Below are positions 38,962 through 48,495 of a stretch of 64,000 nucleotides of DNA, piece after piece. The position numbers were made by a program, and so were the translations under genes. Below the pieces are notes generated by a model, which saw only the letters and a program-made list of their open reading frames with translations, did no database searches and was not told where the DNA came from. Within the stretch, counting starts at the first letter, position 1; each line of letters opens with the position of its first letter. Origin of the DNA: CAWHQZ01 sp963831645 (lineage in GTDB: Bacteria > Pseudomonadota > Alphaproteobacteria > Rhizobiales > Aestuariivirgaceae); assembly GCA_963831645.1 (NCBI GenBank), contig CAWHQZ010000026.1, positions 24,904-88,903 on the forward strand. The letters are read 5' to 3'.

Positions 38962-39885
38962 ATGCAAACTCCGTTCCTGCGCATCGGAAGCCGCGGCTCG
39001 AAACTGGCGCTCGTTCAGGCGCATGAAATCAGGGACCGGCTTGCGACGGCCTGCGGACTCGATCCGGGCAGCATCGAAATCGTGACGATCACTACTACCG
39101 GCGATCGTGTCCGCGACCGGCCCCTGAACGAAATCGGCGGCAAGGGGCTGTTCACCAAGGAGATCGAGGAGGCCCTGCTTGCCGGTGCGATCGATATCGC
39201 CGTTCACTCCATGAAGGATATGCCGGCCGACCTTCCGGACGGACTGGTGATCGGCGCCGTGCCGCAACGCGAAGATGCACGCGATGCGCTTGTCAGCCCG
39301 GCGGCCCGATCCATCGCCGGCTTGCCGGTGATGGCGCGTGTCGGAACCTCATCGGTCAGAAGGGCTGCGCAACTCCGGCGCGTGCGTCCCGATTTCGACA
39401 TCGTGAGCTTCCGCGGCAACATCGACACGCGCCTCGACAAGCTCAAGAGGGGAGAGGTGCAGGCGACCTTTCTCGCCTGCGCCGGGCTTCGCCGCCTCGG
39501 GCTGGCGAACGAGATCACAGCGAGCATCGCCATCGAGGAGATGTTGCCGGCACTCGCGCAAGGAGCCCTGTGCGTCGAAATCCGAGAACGCGACCGCCGG
39601 GTGCGAGAGCTTGTTTCGTCCATCAACCATTCGGAAAGCGCTCGAGCCACCGCCTGCGAACGAGGCTTTCTCTCGGCGCTGGAAGGTTCCTGCCGCACGC
39701 CCATCGCCGGGCATGCGCGCATCATCGCCGGGTTGTTGAGCTTTGCCGGCGAGGCGCTGACGCCTGACGGCCGCCAGGCGTTCGGGTGCGAACGTGAGGG
39801 CGTGCCGGCAGAGGCCGAAGCGCTCGGTCGCGACGCCGGTGAGGAAGTCAGACGCAAGGGCGGGGTTTGTCTGTCGATCCCATGA
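38962..39885 (+). CDS. hemC: Hydroxymethylbilane synthase (porphobilinogen deaminase)
   Basis: A 307-residue enzyme starting MQTPFLRIGSRGSKLALVQA. It has the active-site loop region DRPLNEIGGKGLFTKEIEEA, HSMKDMPADLPDGL, FRGNIDTRLDKL, and the dipyrromethane-cofactor cysteine in LEGSCRTPIAGHA. It joins four porphobilinogens into hydroxymethylbilane for heme and siroheme. It starts an operon with hemD (ATGA overlap), a mitofilin-like gene and hemY, the standard Rhizobiales order. Confidence 0.97.
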   Translation: MQTPFLRIGSRGSKLALVQAHEIRDRLATACGLDPGSIEIVTITTTGDRVRDRPLNEIGGKGLFTKEIEEALLAGAIDIAVHSMKDMPADLPDGLVIGAVPQREDARDALVSPAARSIAGLPVMARVGTSSVRRAAQLRRVRPDFDIVSFRGNIDTRLDKLKRGEVQATFLACAGLRRLGLANEITASIAIEEMLPALAQGALCVEIRERDRRVRELVSSINHSESARATACERGFLSALEGSCRTPIAGHARIIAGLLSFAGEALTPDGRQAFGCEREGVPAEAEALGRDAGEEVRRKGGVCLSIP

Positions 39886-40616
39886 TGCTCATCGTTACCC
39901 GGCCGCGCCTCGATGCTGCCCCACTCAAGCGCCGGCTCGAGGCGCGCGGGCATGAGGTTTGTCTGTCACCGCTCCTCGAAATCGTCGGCATTCCGGAAGC
40001 GCCCATTCCACACGCCAGGCACCAGGCGGTGCTCATCACCAGCGCCAACGGGGCGCGCGCGCTTGCCAATCACGAGGCGCGAACCCGCCTCGTCGGTCTG
40101 CCGGCCTTCACGGTCGGACCGCAATCGGCCGCAGCCGCGCGGCAGGCGGGCTTCCGCGAGGTCACTCAGACGGGCGGCAACGTCGCTGCTCTCATCGGAC
40201 ACGTGGAGAAAACGCTGTCCAACCGAGACGATCCGCTGCTCTATCTTTCGGGCGAGGAAACGACGGGCGACATCGTGGGCGTTCTTGCCGCCAAAGGGTT
40301 CACGGTCGATCGGACCGTCCTCTACGCAGCTCAACCTGCGGCGCACGTAGCGGTGGCGGCAGCAAAAGCGCTGAGAGCCGGCACGGCGGACGGGGTGCTT
40401 CTCTATTCGCCCCGTACCGCGCGCATCTGGGCCAAATGCATTGCCGCCGATAACCTCATTCCGTATATGGAGAGCCTGCTTCACTTCTGTCTATCTCCCC
40501 CGGTGGCCGGGGCGCTGCCGAGCGAGTGGCAGACAATCACGGCAACAACCGCCGACGAGGACGCCATGCTGGAACGGATCGATGGTGTCGGCAGGGCGGC
40601 AGGGGGAGAGGTCTGA
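39882..40616 (+). CDS. hemD: Uroporphyrinogen-III synthase
   Basis: About 244 residues from MMLIVTRPRLDAAPLKRRLE. The two-lobe HemD fold is seen as SPLLEIVGIPEAPI, VLITSANGARALANH, FTVGPQSAAAARQAGF and LLYLSGEETTGDIVGVLAAKG. It closes hydroxymethylbilane with inversion of ring D. The protein is weakly conserved, as is normal for HemD, and identity rests partly on its coupling to hemC: its ATG at 39882 overlaps the hemC TGA. Confidence 0.92.
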   Translation: MMLIVTRPRLDAAPLKRRLEARGHEVCLSPLLEIVGIPEAPIPHARHQAVLITSANGARALANHEARTRLVGLPAFTVGPQSAAAARQAGFREVTQTGGNVAALIGHVEKTLSNRDDPLLYLSGEETTGDIVGVLAAKGFTVDRTVLYAAQPAAHVAVAAAKALRAGTADGVLLYSPRTARIWAKCIAADNLIPYMESLLHFCLSPPVAGALPSEWQTITATTADEDAMLERIDGVGRAAGGEV

Positions 40617-40619
40617 GCC

Positions 40620-41756
40620 GTGTCAGATGACCATGACGCTCTGAAGAAGCGGGAGCGGGAACGCCCGGTGGAACCGCCGGTCATCGACGTCGAGCCGGAA
40701 GTCTCCGAAGCGGTGCCGGATCGCGGCGTGCAGCAGGAAGCGGCCCAGGAGGCGGGCGGCAGGCGGTCTGCGGGCGCTTCCCTGGCCGCTCGGGTAATGC
40801 TCGGGGCAGTCGCGGCGATGGTGCTGCTGGGTCTTGCCGCGTGGGCGCTGAGCGCCACCGGCTACCGCTTCAACCGGGACGACGACCGAACGGCCGCGCT
40901 GCTCCAGAGAATCGAGGCATTGGAGAAAGGGATCGGCGCGGCGGGAGAAGACATCACGAGGATCGACGCTTTCGCCGCCGAGCTTAAATCCACGCTCGAG
41001 CGGATATCCGGCGAGACCCCGCGGGGACTGGACGAAATCAACTCGCGCATCGAAGATGTCGAGAGCAAGCTGCAAAGCGCGCTGGCCGCGATCGAATCTG
41101 CCGGGCAGGCGGCATCGGGAGACGAGGCGGCGAGCAGAGAGATCGAAGCGCTGAGGGGAAGCATCGAAGAGCTCAATGAAAAAGTCGCAGCGCTTGCAAA
41201 GGCGCCGCCTGCACCCTCTCCGGCTCCGGCGCCCCAGGAATCGAAAAACACCGAATTGGCGGCAGCCTTGACCGACCTCGAGAGGGTTCTCGAAGAAGGC
41301 CGGCCCTTCGCCGCCGAGCTGGACAGGATCGCCGAAATTTCCCCTGGGTTGGCCGGGCTCGAGGAACTGAGGCCCCATGCCGCGACCGGCGCTGCGAGCC
41401 TCGCGGATCTGTCATTTCGCCTTCAGGCGATGGTCGATCGTGAAACCGTGCAGCGTGAGCCGGCTGCTGCGGGCGGTGAACAGGGGCTGTGGGACGGCCT
41501 GCGAAGCAGGATCTCGGGCCTCGTAAAAATTCGTGATCTCGACCAGGCGCGATGGATCGAAGGCATGACGGCGGCAATGCGGCATTTGGCGCGCGGCGAC
41601 AGCCGCCAGGCTGTTGCGGTCCTGCAGGCGATCGAAGGCCCGGTGCCCGAGGAACTCAAAGCATGGTTGACCGAGGCGCAGGCGCGAGCCGCGGTCGACC
41701 GGGCCGAGCAGATGCTGGCGGAGGCGGTGCACAAGGAAGCTTCCGGTCCGCCATGA
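40620..41756 (+). CDS. Mitofilin-like (COG4223) inner-membrane coiled-coil protein
   Basis: A 378-residue protein starting GTG 40620. An N-terminal acidic, disordered part is followed by one transmembrane helix at about 55-77 (ARVMLGAVAAMVLLGLAAWA). Then comes a long coiled coil (LLQRIEALEKGIGAAGEDIT, EIEALRGSIEELNEKVAALA) and a C-terminal helical domain with RDLDQARWIEGMTAAMRHL, which resembles the mitofilin signature. Alphaproteobacterial homologues of Mic60 are encoded between hemD and hemY and shape intracytoplasmic membranes. Only three bases separate it from hemD. Confidence 0.88.
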   Translation: MSDDHDALKKRERERPVEPPVIDVEPEVSEAVPDRGVQQEAAQEAGGRRSAGASLAARVMLGAVAAMVLLGLAAWALSATGYRFNRDDDRTAALLQRIEALEKGIGAAGEDITRIDAFAAELKSTLERISGETPRGLDEINSRIEDVESKLQSALAAIESAGQAASGDEAASREIEALRGSIEELNEKVAALAKAPPAPSPAPAPQESKNTELAAALTDLERVLEEGRPFAAELDRIAEISPGLAGLEELRPHAATGAASLADLSFRLQAMVDRETVQREPAAAGGEQGLWDGLRSRISGLVKIRDLDQARWIEGMTAAMRHLARGDSRQAVAVLQAIEGPVPEELKAWLTEAQARAAVDRAEQMLAEAVHKEASGPP

Positions 41757-43285
41757 TCCGTTTCATTGTCTGGCTTGCGGCGATCGTCGCATTGGCGGGC
41801 GCGGTCGCCTGGCTCGCCGACCGTCCCGGGTCGCTCACCCTCGACTGGCTCGGCTATCGGATCGAGATGCCGGTGGTCGTGGCGGCCGCGGCCCTCCTGG
41901 CGGCCATCCTGGTACTGCACGCCGCCTACGGATTTGTGCGCCGGATGTGGCAGGCGCCGGGTGCGATGGGGGAACTCTTCCGCTCACGGAGAAATCGCCG
42001 CGGCTACCAAGCGCTGTCGCGCGGCATCGTCGCGGTAGGCGCCGGGGATCTCGTCACGGCGCGCAAGCAGGCGCTGATCGCGTCGCGCGTGCTCGACAAT
42101 GAGCCGCTGACGAAAGTGCTCGAAGCCCAGACGGCTCAGCTGGCGGGCGACACAGCGAAGGTGCAGACGATATTCGCGGCGATGGCCAAGGAGCCGGAGA
42201 CCAAGCTGCTCGGGCTGCGCGGCCTCTTCCGGCAGGCCAAGACGGACGGCAACCGGGCGCTGGCGCGCAAGATCGCCCAACAGGCGCTCGATCAGAATCC
42301 GGGCCTGCCGTGGGCTTCATCGGCGCTGCTCGCCATTCAGGCGGCAGCCGGCGACTGGAACGGCGCGGCGCGCACGCTCGAAAGCCAGCGTCGCCTTCAC
42401 CTCATCGATGAGGCGACGGCGAAGCGAAAACAGGCCGTCGTACTGACCGCCCAGGCGATAGAGCTGGAAAAGACGAACGTGACGGAGGCGTTGGCCCTGG
42501 CGCTCAAGGCGCATCGGCTCGACGTGTCTTTCGTGCCCGCCGCCATGGTGGCAGGACGCTGTCATGCCCAGAAAGGCAAGGCGCGCCGGGCAGCCCGGCT
42601 CATCGAGCAGACATGGTCGCGGCATCCGCATGCGGGCCTGGCCCGAATCTACGCGTTTCAGAGGCCGGGGGCTTCGGCGCCTGACCGGCTGAAGAAGGTC
42701 CGGGACCTGGTCGCGAGCGCGGCCGGCGGCGAGGAGGGGGCGGTCGCCTTGGCCCAGGCAGCCGTGGAAGCACGGGAGTGGCCGGCAGCGCGCGAGGCGT
42801 TGACTCCCTATGCGAACCCGTCCCCGAACTCGCGCGTCTGCGCGCTGATGGCCGAGATTGCCGAGGGCGAGGGCGACCGGGGACTGTCGCGCGAATGGCT
42901 GTCGCGCGCGGTCCGTGCGCCCCGCGGTCCCCAGTGGACGGCCGACGGCTTCGTGTCGGACGAATGGCTGCCCGCTTCGCCGTTGACGGGCGAGCTCGGA
43001 GCGTTCCAGTGGAAGGTCCCGGTGGAAGGGTTGGCGATCGAGGCCCCCGACAAACCGCCTGCGCTTGAACCGCACGCACTGCCGGAAGAAGGGAAGGACG
43101 AGGTAGACCTGGAAGTGCGGGCGATCGAAGAACTACCTGCCAGGGAGCTGCCGCCGGCTCAGGCGCCCGCACCGGTGCTGCAACAAGCGGCGCCTTCCCT
43201 GCCGCTGCCCGATGATCCCGGTCCGCCTCTTAAGGAGGAAGCTGCCGGCCTGCCGCGAATGTGGCGGGGAAGACCCGGAGCGTAG
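41753..43285 (+). CDS. hemY: HemY-like TPR membrane protein
   Basis: A 510-residue protein. Two N-terminal transmembrane helices (FIVWLAAIVALAGAVAWLAD, VVVAAAALLAAILVLHAAYG) are followed by TPR-like helices (RGYQALSRGIVAVGAGDLVT, ARKIAQQALDQNPGLPWASS). The C-terminus is Pro/Glu-rich and disordered. HemY_N family members sit next to hem genes, although the name does not mean protoporphyrinogen oxidase here. The ATG overlaps the TGA of the preceding gene (ATGA). It is the last gene before the tRNA-Thr. Confidence 0.93.
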   Translation: MIRFIVWLAAIVALAGAVAWLADRPGSLTLDWLGYRIEMPVVVAAAALLAAILVLHAAYGFVRRMWQAPGAMGELFRSRRNRRGYQALSRGIVAVGAGDLVTARKQALIASRVLDNEPLTKVLEAQTAQLAGDTAKVQTIFAAMAKEPETKLLGLRGLFRQAKTDGNRALARKIAQQALDQNPGLPWASSALLAIQAAAGDWNGAARTLESQRRLHLIDEATAKRKQAVVLTAQAIELEKTNVTEALALALKAHRLDVSFVPAAMVAGRCHAQKGKARRAARLIEQTWSRHPHAGLARIYAFQRPGASAPDRLKKVRDLVASAAGGEEGAVALAQAAVEAREWPAAREALTPYANPSPNSRVCALMAEIAEGEGDRGLSREWLSRAVRAPRGPQWTADGFVSDEWLPASPLTGELGAFQWKVPVEGLAIEAPDKPPALEPHALPEEGKDEVDLEVRAIEELPARELPPAQAPAPVLQQAAPSLPLPDDPGPPLKEEAAGLPRMWRGRPGA

Positions 43286-43376
43286 ATTGAAGCGCGAATT
43301 CCCCCCGGCGGCGAAATGCGCTATCCAGTGAGTTCGCGCCCGGCGAACGCAAGATCGAGAAAGCGACCGCCGGGAT

Positions 43377-43452
43377 GCCGCCTTAGCTCAGTTGGTAGAG
43401 CACCGCATTCGTAATGCGGGGGTCGTCAGTTCGAGTCTGACAGGCGGCACCA
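43377..43452 (+). tRNA. tRNA-Thr (anticodon CGU), CCA encoded
   Basis: A full cloverleaf. Acceptor GCCGCCT (43377-43383) pairs with AGGCGGC (43442-43448). The D arm is GCTC-AGTTGGTA-GAGC. The anticodon stem CCGCA/TGCGG surrounds loop TTCGTAA with anticodon CGT at 43410-43412. The T arm GTCAG-TTCGAGT-CTGAC follows, then A and genomic CCA. Its 3' half is the integration site of the element to the right. Confidence 0.97.
43405..43452 (+). repeat. attL: left 48-bp direct repeat (tRNA 3' end)
   Basis: Runs from GCATTCGTAATGCGGG in the anticodon arm to the encoded CCA. It is identical to attR except for one C/T difference in the T arm, so integration keeps the tRNA functional. Confidence 0.92.
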
Positions 43453-43557
43453 TTTCCAAGTAGCTGGAAATACGCGCGAAACCCTCCTGCCCTCTCCTCT
43501 CTTCAAACGTCAATCGAACCCTGTTGTCACAACTTTGTCACAACGACAGGAGTTCTT

Positions 43558-44540
43558 ATGGCTACAATTCGTCTACGAAAGAACAAATGGCAGGTCCAAG
43601 TGAGACGAAGGGGCATGGCGACCTTGAGCCGCACCTTCGCCAAACGGGCAGAAGCAGTTACTTGGGCAAGGCAGGCAGAGGCGCAAGCCGACGAAGGGTT
43701 GTTGAGGGTTCTTCTACGCCTCTCTCGTCGCTATGCCTCAGAGACTTTGTTTAGCGCTACAGGGACACCGTAAGCGTCCAGAAACGTGGATATGAAGTTG
43801 AGAAGATCGCCCTAAACGCGCTTCTTCGTCGTCCGTATCTGCAATAGAAGACTGTCGCTGCTCTCGCCCGCAGACTTCGTACTGTACCGAGACCAAAGGC
43901 TGAAATCAGTTCGAGCTAGTACTGTAAAGCAGGAGTCTCGACGCTTCATAACCTTTTTTGAGGTCGCTCGCTATCAGTGGGGTTTCCCCTTGCGTGGCAA
44001 TCCTCTGGCAAAGATGGGGCTGCCCTGAAAATCGATCAAACGAGAGCGGCGGCTGAGGGAAGGTGAGTTCGAGAAACTGATAGCGGCAGCGAACAAGTGC
44101 CGAGCTACTCCTATGGGGCTGATCATTCGATGGGCGCTTGAGACTGCTATGAGGCGCGGCGAAATCGTTGCCATGCGGCGTTCGTGCTTTGACGAAGGCA
44201 GAGGACATTGGTGATCCCTGAAACGAAGAATGGCCATGCGAGGATTATTCCGCTCAGTCTTGAGGCGCTTCGTATCCTACGTAGCCTTACGCCAACTGAT
44301 GATCTTGTGTTTCCTTTGACAGCCAACGCTCTCAGGTTGTCTTGGCAGCGGTTGAAGCGCCGAGCTGGAATCAAAGACCTTCACTTCCACGATCTTCGCC
44401 ACGAAGCAATCAGCCGCTTCTTCGAGAAGGGATTGTCAGTGCCGGAAGTGGCCCTCATCAGCGGTCATCGGGATATGCGGATGCTGTTTCGGTATGCTCA
44501 TCCGATGCGGGAGAGGATAATCGAGAAGCTTCCTCGGTAG
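43558..44540 (+). pseudogene. Tyrosine-type site-specific recombinase (integrase), degenerate
   Basis: The N-terminal arm-binding part is intact from ATG 43558 (MATIRLRKNKWQVQVRRRGM, then FAKRAEAVTWARQAEA). It breaks up after about 43730. Core-domain remnants (WALETAMRRGEIVAM) appear at about 44125-44175 in another frame. The final catalytic block is intact at 44208-44540: HDLRHEAISRFFEKGLS (Arg), ISGHRDMRMLF (His/Arg) and RYAHP with the nucleophile Tyr. Several shifts and in-frame stops lie in between. Position next to the tRNA repeat marks it as the enzyme that inserted the element. Confidence 0.85.
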
Positions 44541-45063
44541 GTTTTCACGTAAGAAAATGTTTCGAGAATGGCGCTGATAGATATTTCTAAATATGGCAGA
44601 ACCCATTGATTCGGCTCGGATTTGGAGAAAATTTGCCATATGGTAGACTTGCTCAGTAAAGGGAACGATCTGATCTGCTCAGGGCTGGTCTTCGAGGAGA
44701 TGGGTGCATTTGTGCCACTTTGGCCAACTCAAGTCAGTTCTTGGCAACGGTCGAGTTAGGCTGAAATGCGGAAGTTCGAGCTCAAGCAACTTCCGCACTG
44801 AACTCATAAGTATCTGTTCTTCATTCCATAATTAAGCCTCTTCGTTAAAGGGAAAGAGGTACTAACAAGGTCAATCTCAAGCGCGTCCTTCGCGCGTAGA
44901 GCGCGACCGAAGCCGGCTCAAAGCGGCATTGAGGAAGACACAACACCGTCTCACTCCTCTTCCTCCTTCCGTCTCCCTTCTCTCAACCCAAACCACGCTC
45001 TCAAGGCTCAATCCCTCTTGCTTCTTTCAAGAACGCAGAGCGATCTAGTGGAAAGAAACCCAA
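44541..45063. other. Non-coding stretch with a 10-bp-stem hairpin
   Basis: No gene is seen. TGCGGAAGTT at 44767-44776 pairs perfectly with AACTTCCGCA at 44788-44797 around an 11-nt loop, with no T tract. The short palindrome TATGGCA...TGCCATA (about 44593-44641) spans 50 bp. Both could be binding sites of a lost regulator. Confidence 0.4.
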
Positions 45064-46469
45064 TTGAACACCATCACCATCATCGACAGCATCATGGGTT
45101 CCGGCAAGACCACTTGGATGCTCAACTACCTCAACGCAGAGTTCGATCCACCCTTTTCAAGGCTGCGTGGTCCTACGTTTGACCCGCCAAGATACCTCTA
45201 CGTCGCGCCCATGCTGGCTGAAGTGGATCGGGTCAAAGCCTATTGTCCTTCGTTGAACTTTCGTGACCCTCAGCCCATCGAAGGGCGAAAGCTTTATCAT
45301 TTGAAGACCCTTCTCGAAGAAGGTCAGAACGTCTGCACCACTCATGCCCTCTTTTCGATGCTGAACCGGGACATCTACGAGCTTCTGAAGAAGAGGAAGT
45401 ACGTCCTCGTGATCGACGAAGTAGTCACTTGTGTGGAAATGCTGAAAACCATCTCCAAAGCCGATCAGAAGCTGCTCTTCGAGCGAGGCTTGGTTTCCAT
45501 TGATCCACATACGTCGAGACTGCGGTGGAACCACACCACTCACCCGGGTTACGAAGGCCGCTTCAATGACATCAGAAATCTTTGTGACAACGGCAACCTC
45601 GTTGCATACCTGCCGAAAAAACTCGAACCGGACCTATGAATCCATCAGAAGACGCCGTTGTCCTGATCTGGGAGTTCCCGTCAGAGTTCCTTCGCTGCTT
45701 TGAAAAGGTCTACATCCTGACCTACCTCTTCCATGGCTCTCCGATGATGTCCTACTTTCATGCTGAAGGTCTAACCTACACCATGAGGGCCATTCAGGGA
45801 AACCAACTCATAGACTGGTCGGAAGTGGACGAGAGCCAGGTCAAAGAAACCTCGTCCCCTAATCAAGCTTTATGCGGGCTCCATGAACGACATTGGCGAC
45901 CCGGTGGGGAGGAGCAATCCATTGTCGTCAAGTTGGTTCGACAAAGCTAGTCTGACGCTCTCAAGCGGCTCAAGAACTCCACGCAGAACTTGTTCACGAG
46001 AATAGCCATAGGCAAGTCTGCCCATGCTGGATGGACGACGTTCGAGAGGTGCGGACAAAACTGAAGGGTAAAGGCTACGCTAGAGGGTTTATCTCGGTTA
46101 ACACCAAGGCAACGAATGACTACCGCGACAAGACTGCAATGGCCTATGGCGAACATCTTCCACCAGCCGATCCTCAAGGGTTTCTTTGAGGACCGAGGCA
46201 TCCCGGTTTTCGAAGACATCCATGCGTTGTCAGAGATGATCCAATGGATTTGGCGTTCTCAGATACGTGAAGGTAAGCCCATCAATCTCTTCATTCCCAG
46301 CCGACGTATGCGGGAACTATCTCAAGCTTTGGCTGGAAACGGAGCACCGTCAGCGTTGCTGAAAAATACAGCTCAGGGATTGTCAGTAGCTCAATCGCAC
46401 CCGCTAGCTGACGGTCTTTTATTAACAAACCTTAACGTAGGCACAACATTTGAAGGCTGTCCGCGATAA
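45064..46469 (+). pseudogene. Phage-type P-loop helicase-like protein, degenerate
   Basis: The first 191 codons are intact. TIIDSIMGSGKTTWMLNYLN contains a Walker A motif, and VLVIDEVVTCVEMLK is the Walker B. Later pieces in other frames are SEFLRCFEKVYILTYLFHGS, KATNDYRDKTAMAYG and MIQWIWRSQIREGKPINLFI with PSRRMREL. This order (P-loop, VLVIDEV, ATNxYRxKxxxAY, QWIWRSxIRxGxPIN, PSxRMRxL) is that of a large replication helicase-like protein found in siphophages and their relatives; I know it from phage genomes, not from a characterised protein. Frameshifts occur near 45640, 45870-46110 and 46200-46470. Confidence 0.6.
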
Positions 46470-46816
46470 ATTGCGACAGCTGCCAATGCTTCCGTAAATA
46501 CCCCTCTAGGAAGCCACAGGATGGCCGTACAACTCATTCGTCCCTCGGGCATCCCGAGGTAGCTCTGAGGAAACGTGATCCCATGAACGCTCAGAACCCA
46601 TTCAATGCACTGTGGGTCTCCCCAAGGCCGTAGGTCTCTGTAAAGGGCTGACCCTGCTCTACAGTCTACAGTCTTCTTGCCGCGCCAATAGGGCCTGACT
46701 TGCGGGTGAAGTTGATTTTGGCCGCCCTAAATCGTGCCATACGACATAGCACATTGACATTATGGCACTCTACGTGCCACAAGTGGTATCGGTTAATGGC
46801 ACGAAAGGAGGCCACC
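46470..46816. promoter_or_regulatory. Region upstream of resolvase with repeated TGGCAC/GTGCCA half-sites
   Basis: A perfect dyad TGGCAC-N5-GTGCCA lies at 46763-46779. Two more half-sites flank it: GTGCCA at 46734-46739 and TGGCAC at 46797-46802, 15 bp before the ATG. A -35-like TTGACA stands at 46754. The arrangement looks like an operator or res-type site for the serine recombinase that follows. The rest of the stretch, 46470-46730, shows no gene. Confidence 0.55.
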
Positions 46817-47368
46817 ATGCTTGTTGGCTACGCGCGTACATCGACGGTTGAGCAAGAGGCAGGTTTAGAGGCGCAGGAGCGAGACCTGAGAGCGCTGGGC
46901 TGCGAAAGGCTATTCAAGGAGCATGTGTCGGCTCTCGCCTACGAAAGACCTCAACTGCAAGCGGCCCTCTCCTTCGTTCGGGATGGGGATGTCCTAATGG
47001 TGACCAAGCCTGATCGGCTGGCAAGGTCGGTGCGAAACCTCTTGGCCATCGTCGAAGACCTGAAGACCAAAGGCGTCGGCCTGAAGGTTCTTTCCATGGG
47101 ACTTGATACGTCTGGTCCTGAAGGCAAGCTGATGCTCACCGTACTCGGCTCAGTCGCAGAGTTCGAGAGGGACATTATGCTCGCAAGGCAACGTGAGGGG
47201 ATTGCGAAGGCAAAGAAAGAAGGTCGGTATAAGGGGCGAGCGCCGACAGCAAGGGCGAAGGCGGATCAGATCAAGGTGTTGGCAAACGCGGGAGTGAAGA
47301 AGGTGGAGATCGCCAAGAGGCTTCGCGTTGGGTTGAGGTCTGTATTTAGGGTGCTGGGGGCAACTTAG
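46817..47368 (+). CDS. Serine recombinase (resolvase/invertase family)
   Basis: A 183-residue protein from MLVGYARTSTVEQEAGLEAQ, with the catalytic serine in YARTS. It has VSALAYERPQL, LMVTKPDRLARSVRNLL, TSGPEGKLMLTVLGSVAEFE and ARQREGIAKAKKEGRYKGR leading to a C-terminal helix-turn-helix (GVKKVEIAKRLRVGLRSVFR). The length and order fit Hin/Tn3-type resolvases. The ATG follows AAAGGAGG. It is one of the few intact genes of the island and abuts the next gene with no gap. It may resolve element dimers or invert a segment, but no partner site besides the upstream dyad is evident. Confidence 0.92.
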   Translation: MLVGYARTSTVEQEAGLEAQERDLRALGCERLFKEHVSALAYERPQLQAALSFVRDGDVLMVTKPDRLARSVRNLLAIVEDLKTKGVGLKVLSMGLDTSGPEGKLMLTVLGSVAEFERDIMLARQREGIAKAKKEGRYKGRAPTARAKADQIKVLANAGVKKVEIAKRLRVGLRSVFRVLGAT

Positions 47369-48316
47369 TTGGTGAGGAAAATCCTCTCCGTGGGGGAATG
47401 GCAGAAGCGCCTCACGGATACTTTCATGTCGAGGGGGCTACAGAACTCTTCCCTCCAAGAGGTATTCGATCTCGAACGGAGCGCGGGTGCATGGTTCGCC
47501 GAGAAGTATATCGGCCATGGACACCTTGCGAGTTGTGCTCAAAGCTTCGCGCTCGACACGATTCTCTCTGTGTCGAAAGAAGATGTTGTAGTAGCGGAGA
47601 AAACCCTGCCTGGTTTTTGGTTCGTATTTATTGATCTCATGATGTTATTTCGGCGACTACGCGGTGCGAGCGTGCTTACTGCAAACGGTTATCCCGGTTC
47701 CGCTTTGGTTTTATTGCGAGACGTGAAGCATCGTACGATTTATCTGTCTGCCCTTTTTCAGCGAAGGGTAACGCATGACGCACTTATGGGCATTTCGGCT
47801 TCTGATCCGCAAAAGGCAACTGCTGGAGAGCTAAACAATCGGCGAAGACGACAAAGAAAGCAGACTGAACTTGACCTACTGGATCGTTTTTACGGTAGGC
47901 AATCCGAACTCTCTCCTGAGGATGTGGAGTTGCTCTCGTCAGTGACGGAACTGCTTGATCGGGAAACACACGGTTCCTTTCTTTCAGCCGCATCAGAGGC
48001 TTTGAGGTGGAAAGAGGGCAAGAGAGGGCCAAGTCTAGTAGCAGTAGACGATGAGCGGAGTTTCGCGATGTTTATGAACAGACAGAACGAGTTCGCTTGG
48101 ATGTACCACCGCCTTCTTCCAAACTTGCAAGTAACGGGAAAAGGGTTTGGTGAAGTGTGGGCGAAACATTGGGAGCTTCTGGACAACTGTTTTTGGCAGA
48201 CGGAGGTCGGATTGGACAGCCTAGGAAAGAAGATAGGAGCAGCCTTTGTCCGCTTTATCGATCAGAAGTTTCCTTTTAGCGCTACTACACGCTTAACATT
48301 GGCAAAGCAGAATTGA
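47369..48316 (+). CDS. Unrecognised 315-aa protein next to the resolvase
   Basis: Starts TTG 47369 immediately after the resolvase stop (GTG 47372 is an alternative). It is intact, predicted soluble and mainly helical. Features are FIDLMMLFRRLRGASVLTAN, SALVLLRDVKHRTIYLSALF, a basic patch NNRRRRQRKQTEL, and a hydrophobic LLSSVTELLDRETHGSFLSA. The pattern resembles proteins in which a helical bundle surrounds LLRSxxExxxxxxyl, common in defence islands, but I cannot name a family. Codon use is less GC-rich than the chromosome. Co-transcription with the resolvase is likely. Confidence 0.6.
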   Translation: MVRKILSVGEWQKRLTDTFMSRGLQNSSLQEVFDLERSAGAWFAEKYIGHGHLASCAQSFALDTILSVSKEDVVVAEKTLPGFWFVFIDLMMLFRRLRGASVLTANGYPGSALVLLRDVKHRTIYLSALFQRRVTHDALMGISASDPQKATAGELNNRRRRQRKQTELDLLDRFYGRQSELSPEDVELLSSVTELLDRETHGSFLSAASEALRWKEGKRGPSLVAVDDERSFAMFMNRQNEFAWMYHRLLPNLQVTGKGFGEVWAKHWELLDNCFWQTEVGLDSLGKKIGAAFVRFIDQKFPFSATTRLTLAKQN

Positions 48317-48373
48317 TCCGATAACCTGAATGATGAAGTCTCCTATTTGCGCCTTGCCCCGCCTCCGTTCGTT

Positions 48374-48495
48374 TCGAACAATTTCAAAAATCCGCTAAAG
48401 CCTCAAACGTTGTTGTTAGCGCAGCGGGATCTTTTTCAGCAGAGCGTGCCGCAGATTTCCCGATGCCCCTACTCAAAGCGGCTTGGGAGCCTCAG
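48374..48495 (+). repeat. Direct repeat A, upstream of nuclease-helicase
   Basis: About 110 bp that match 52464-52570 at roughly four bases in five, including CGCTAAAGCC and GTTGTTGTTAGCG. It lies just before the nuclease-helicase gene; the second copy lies just after its tandem repeats, so the two bracket that locus. Confidence 0.65.
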
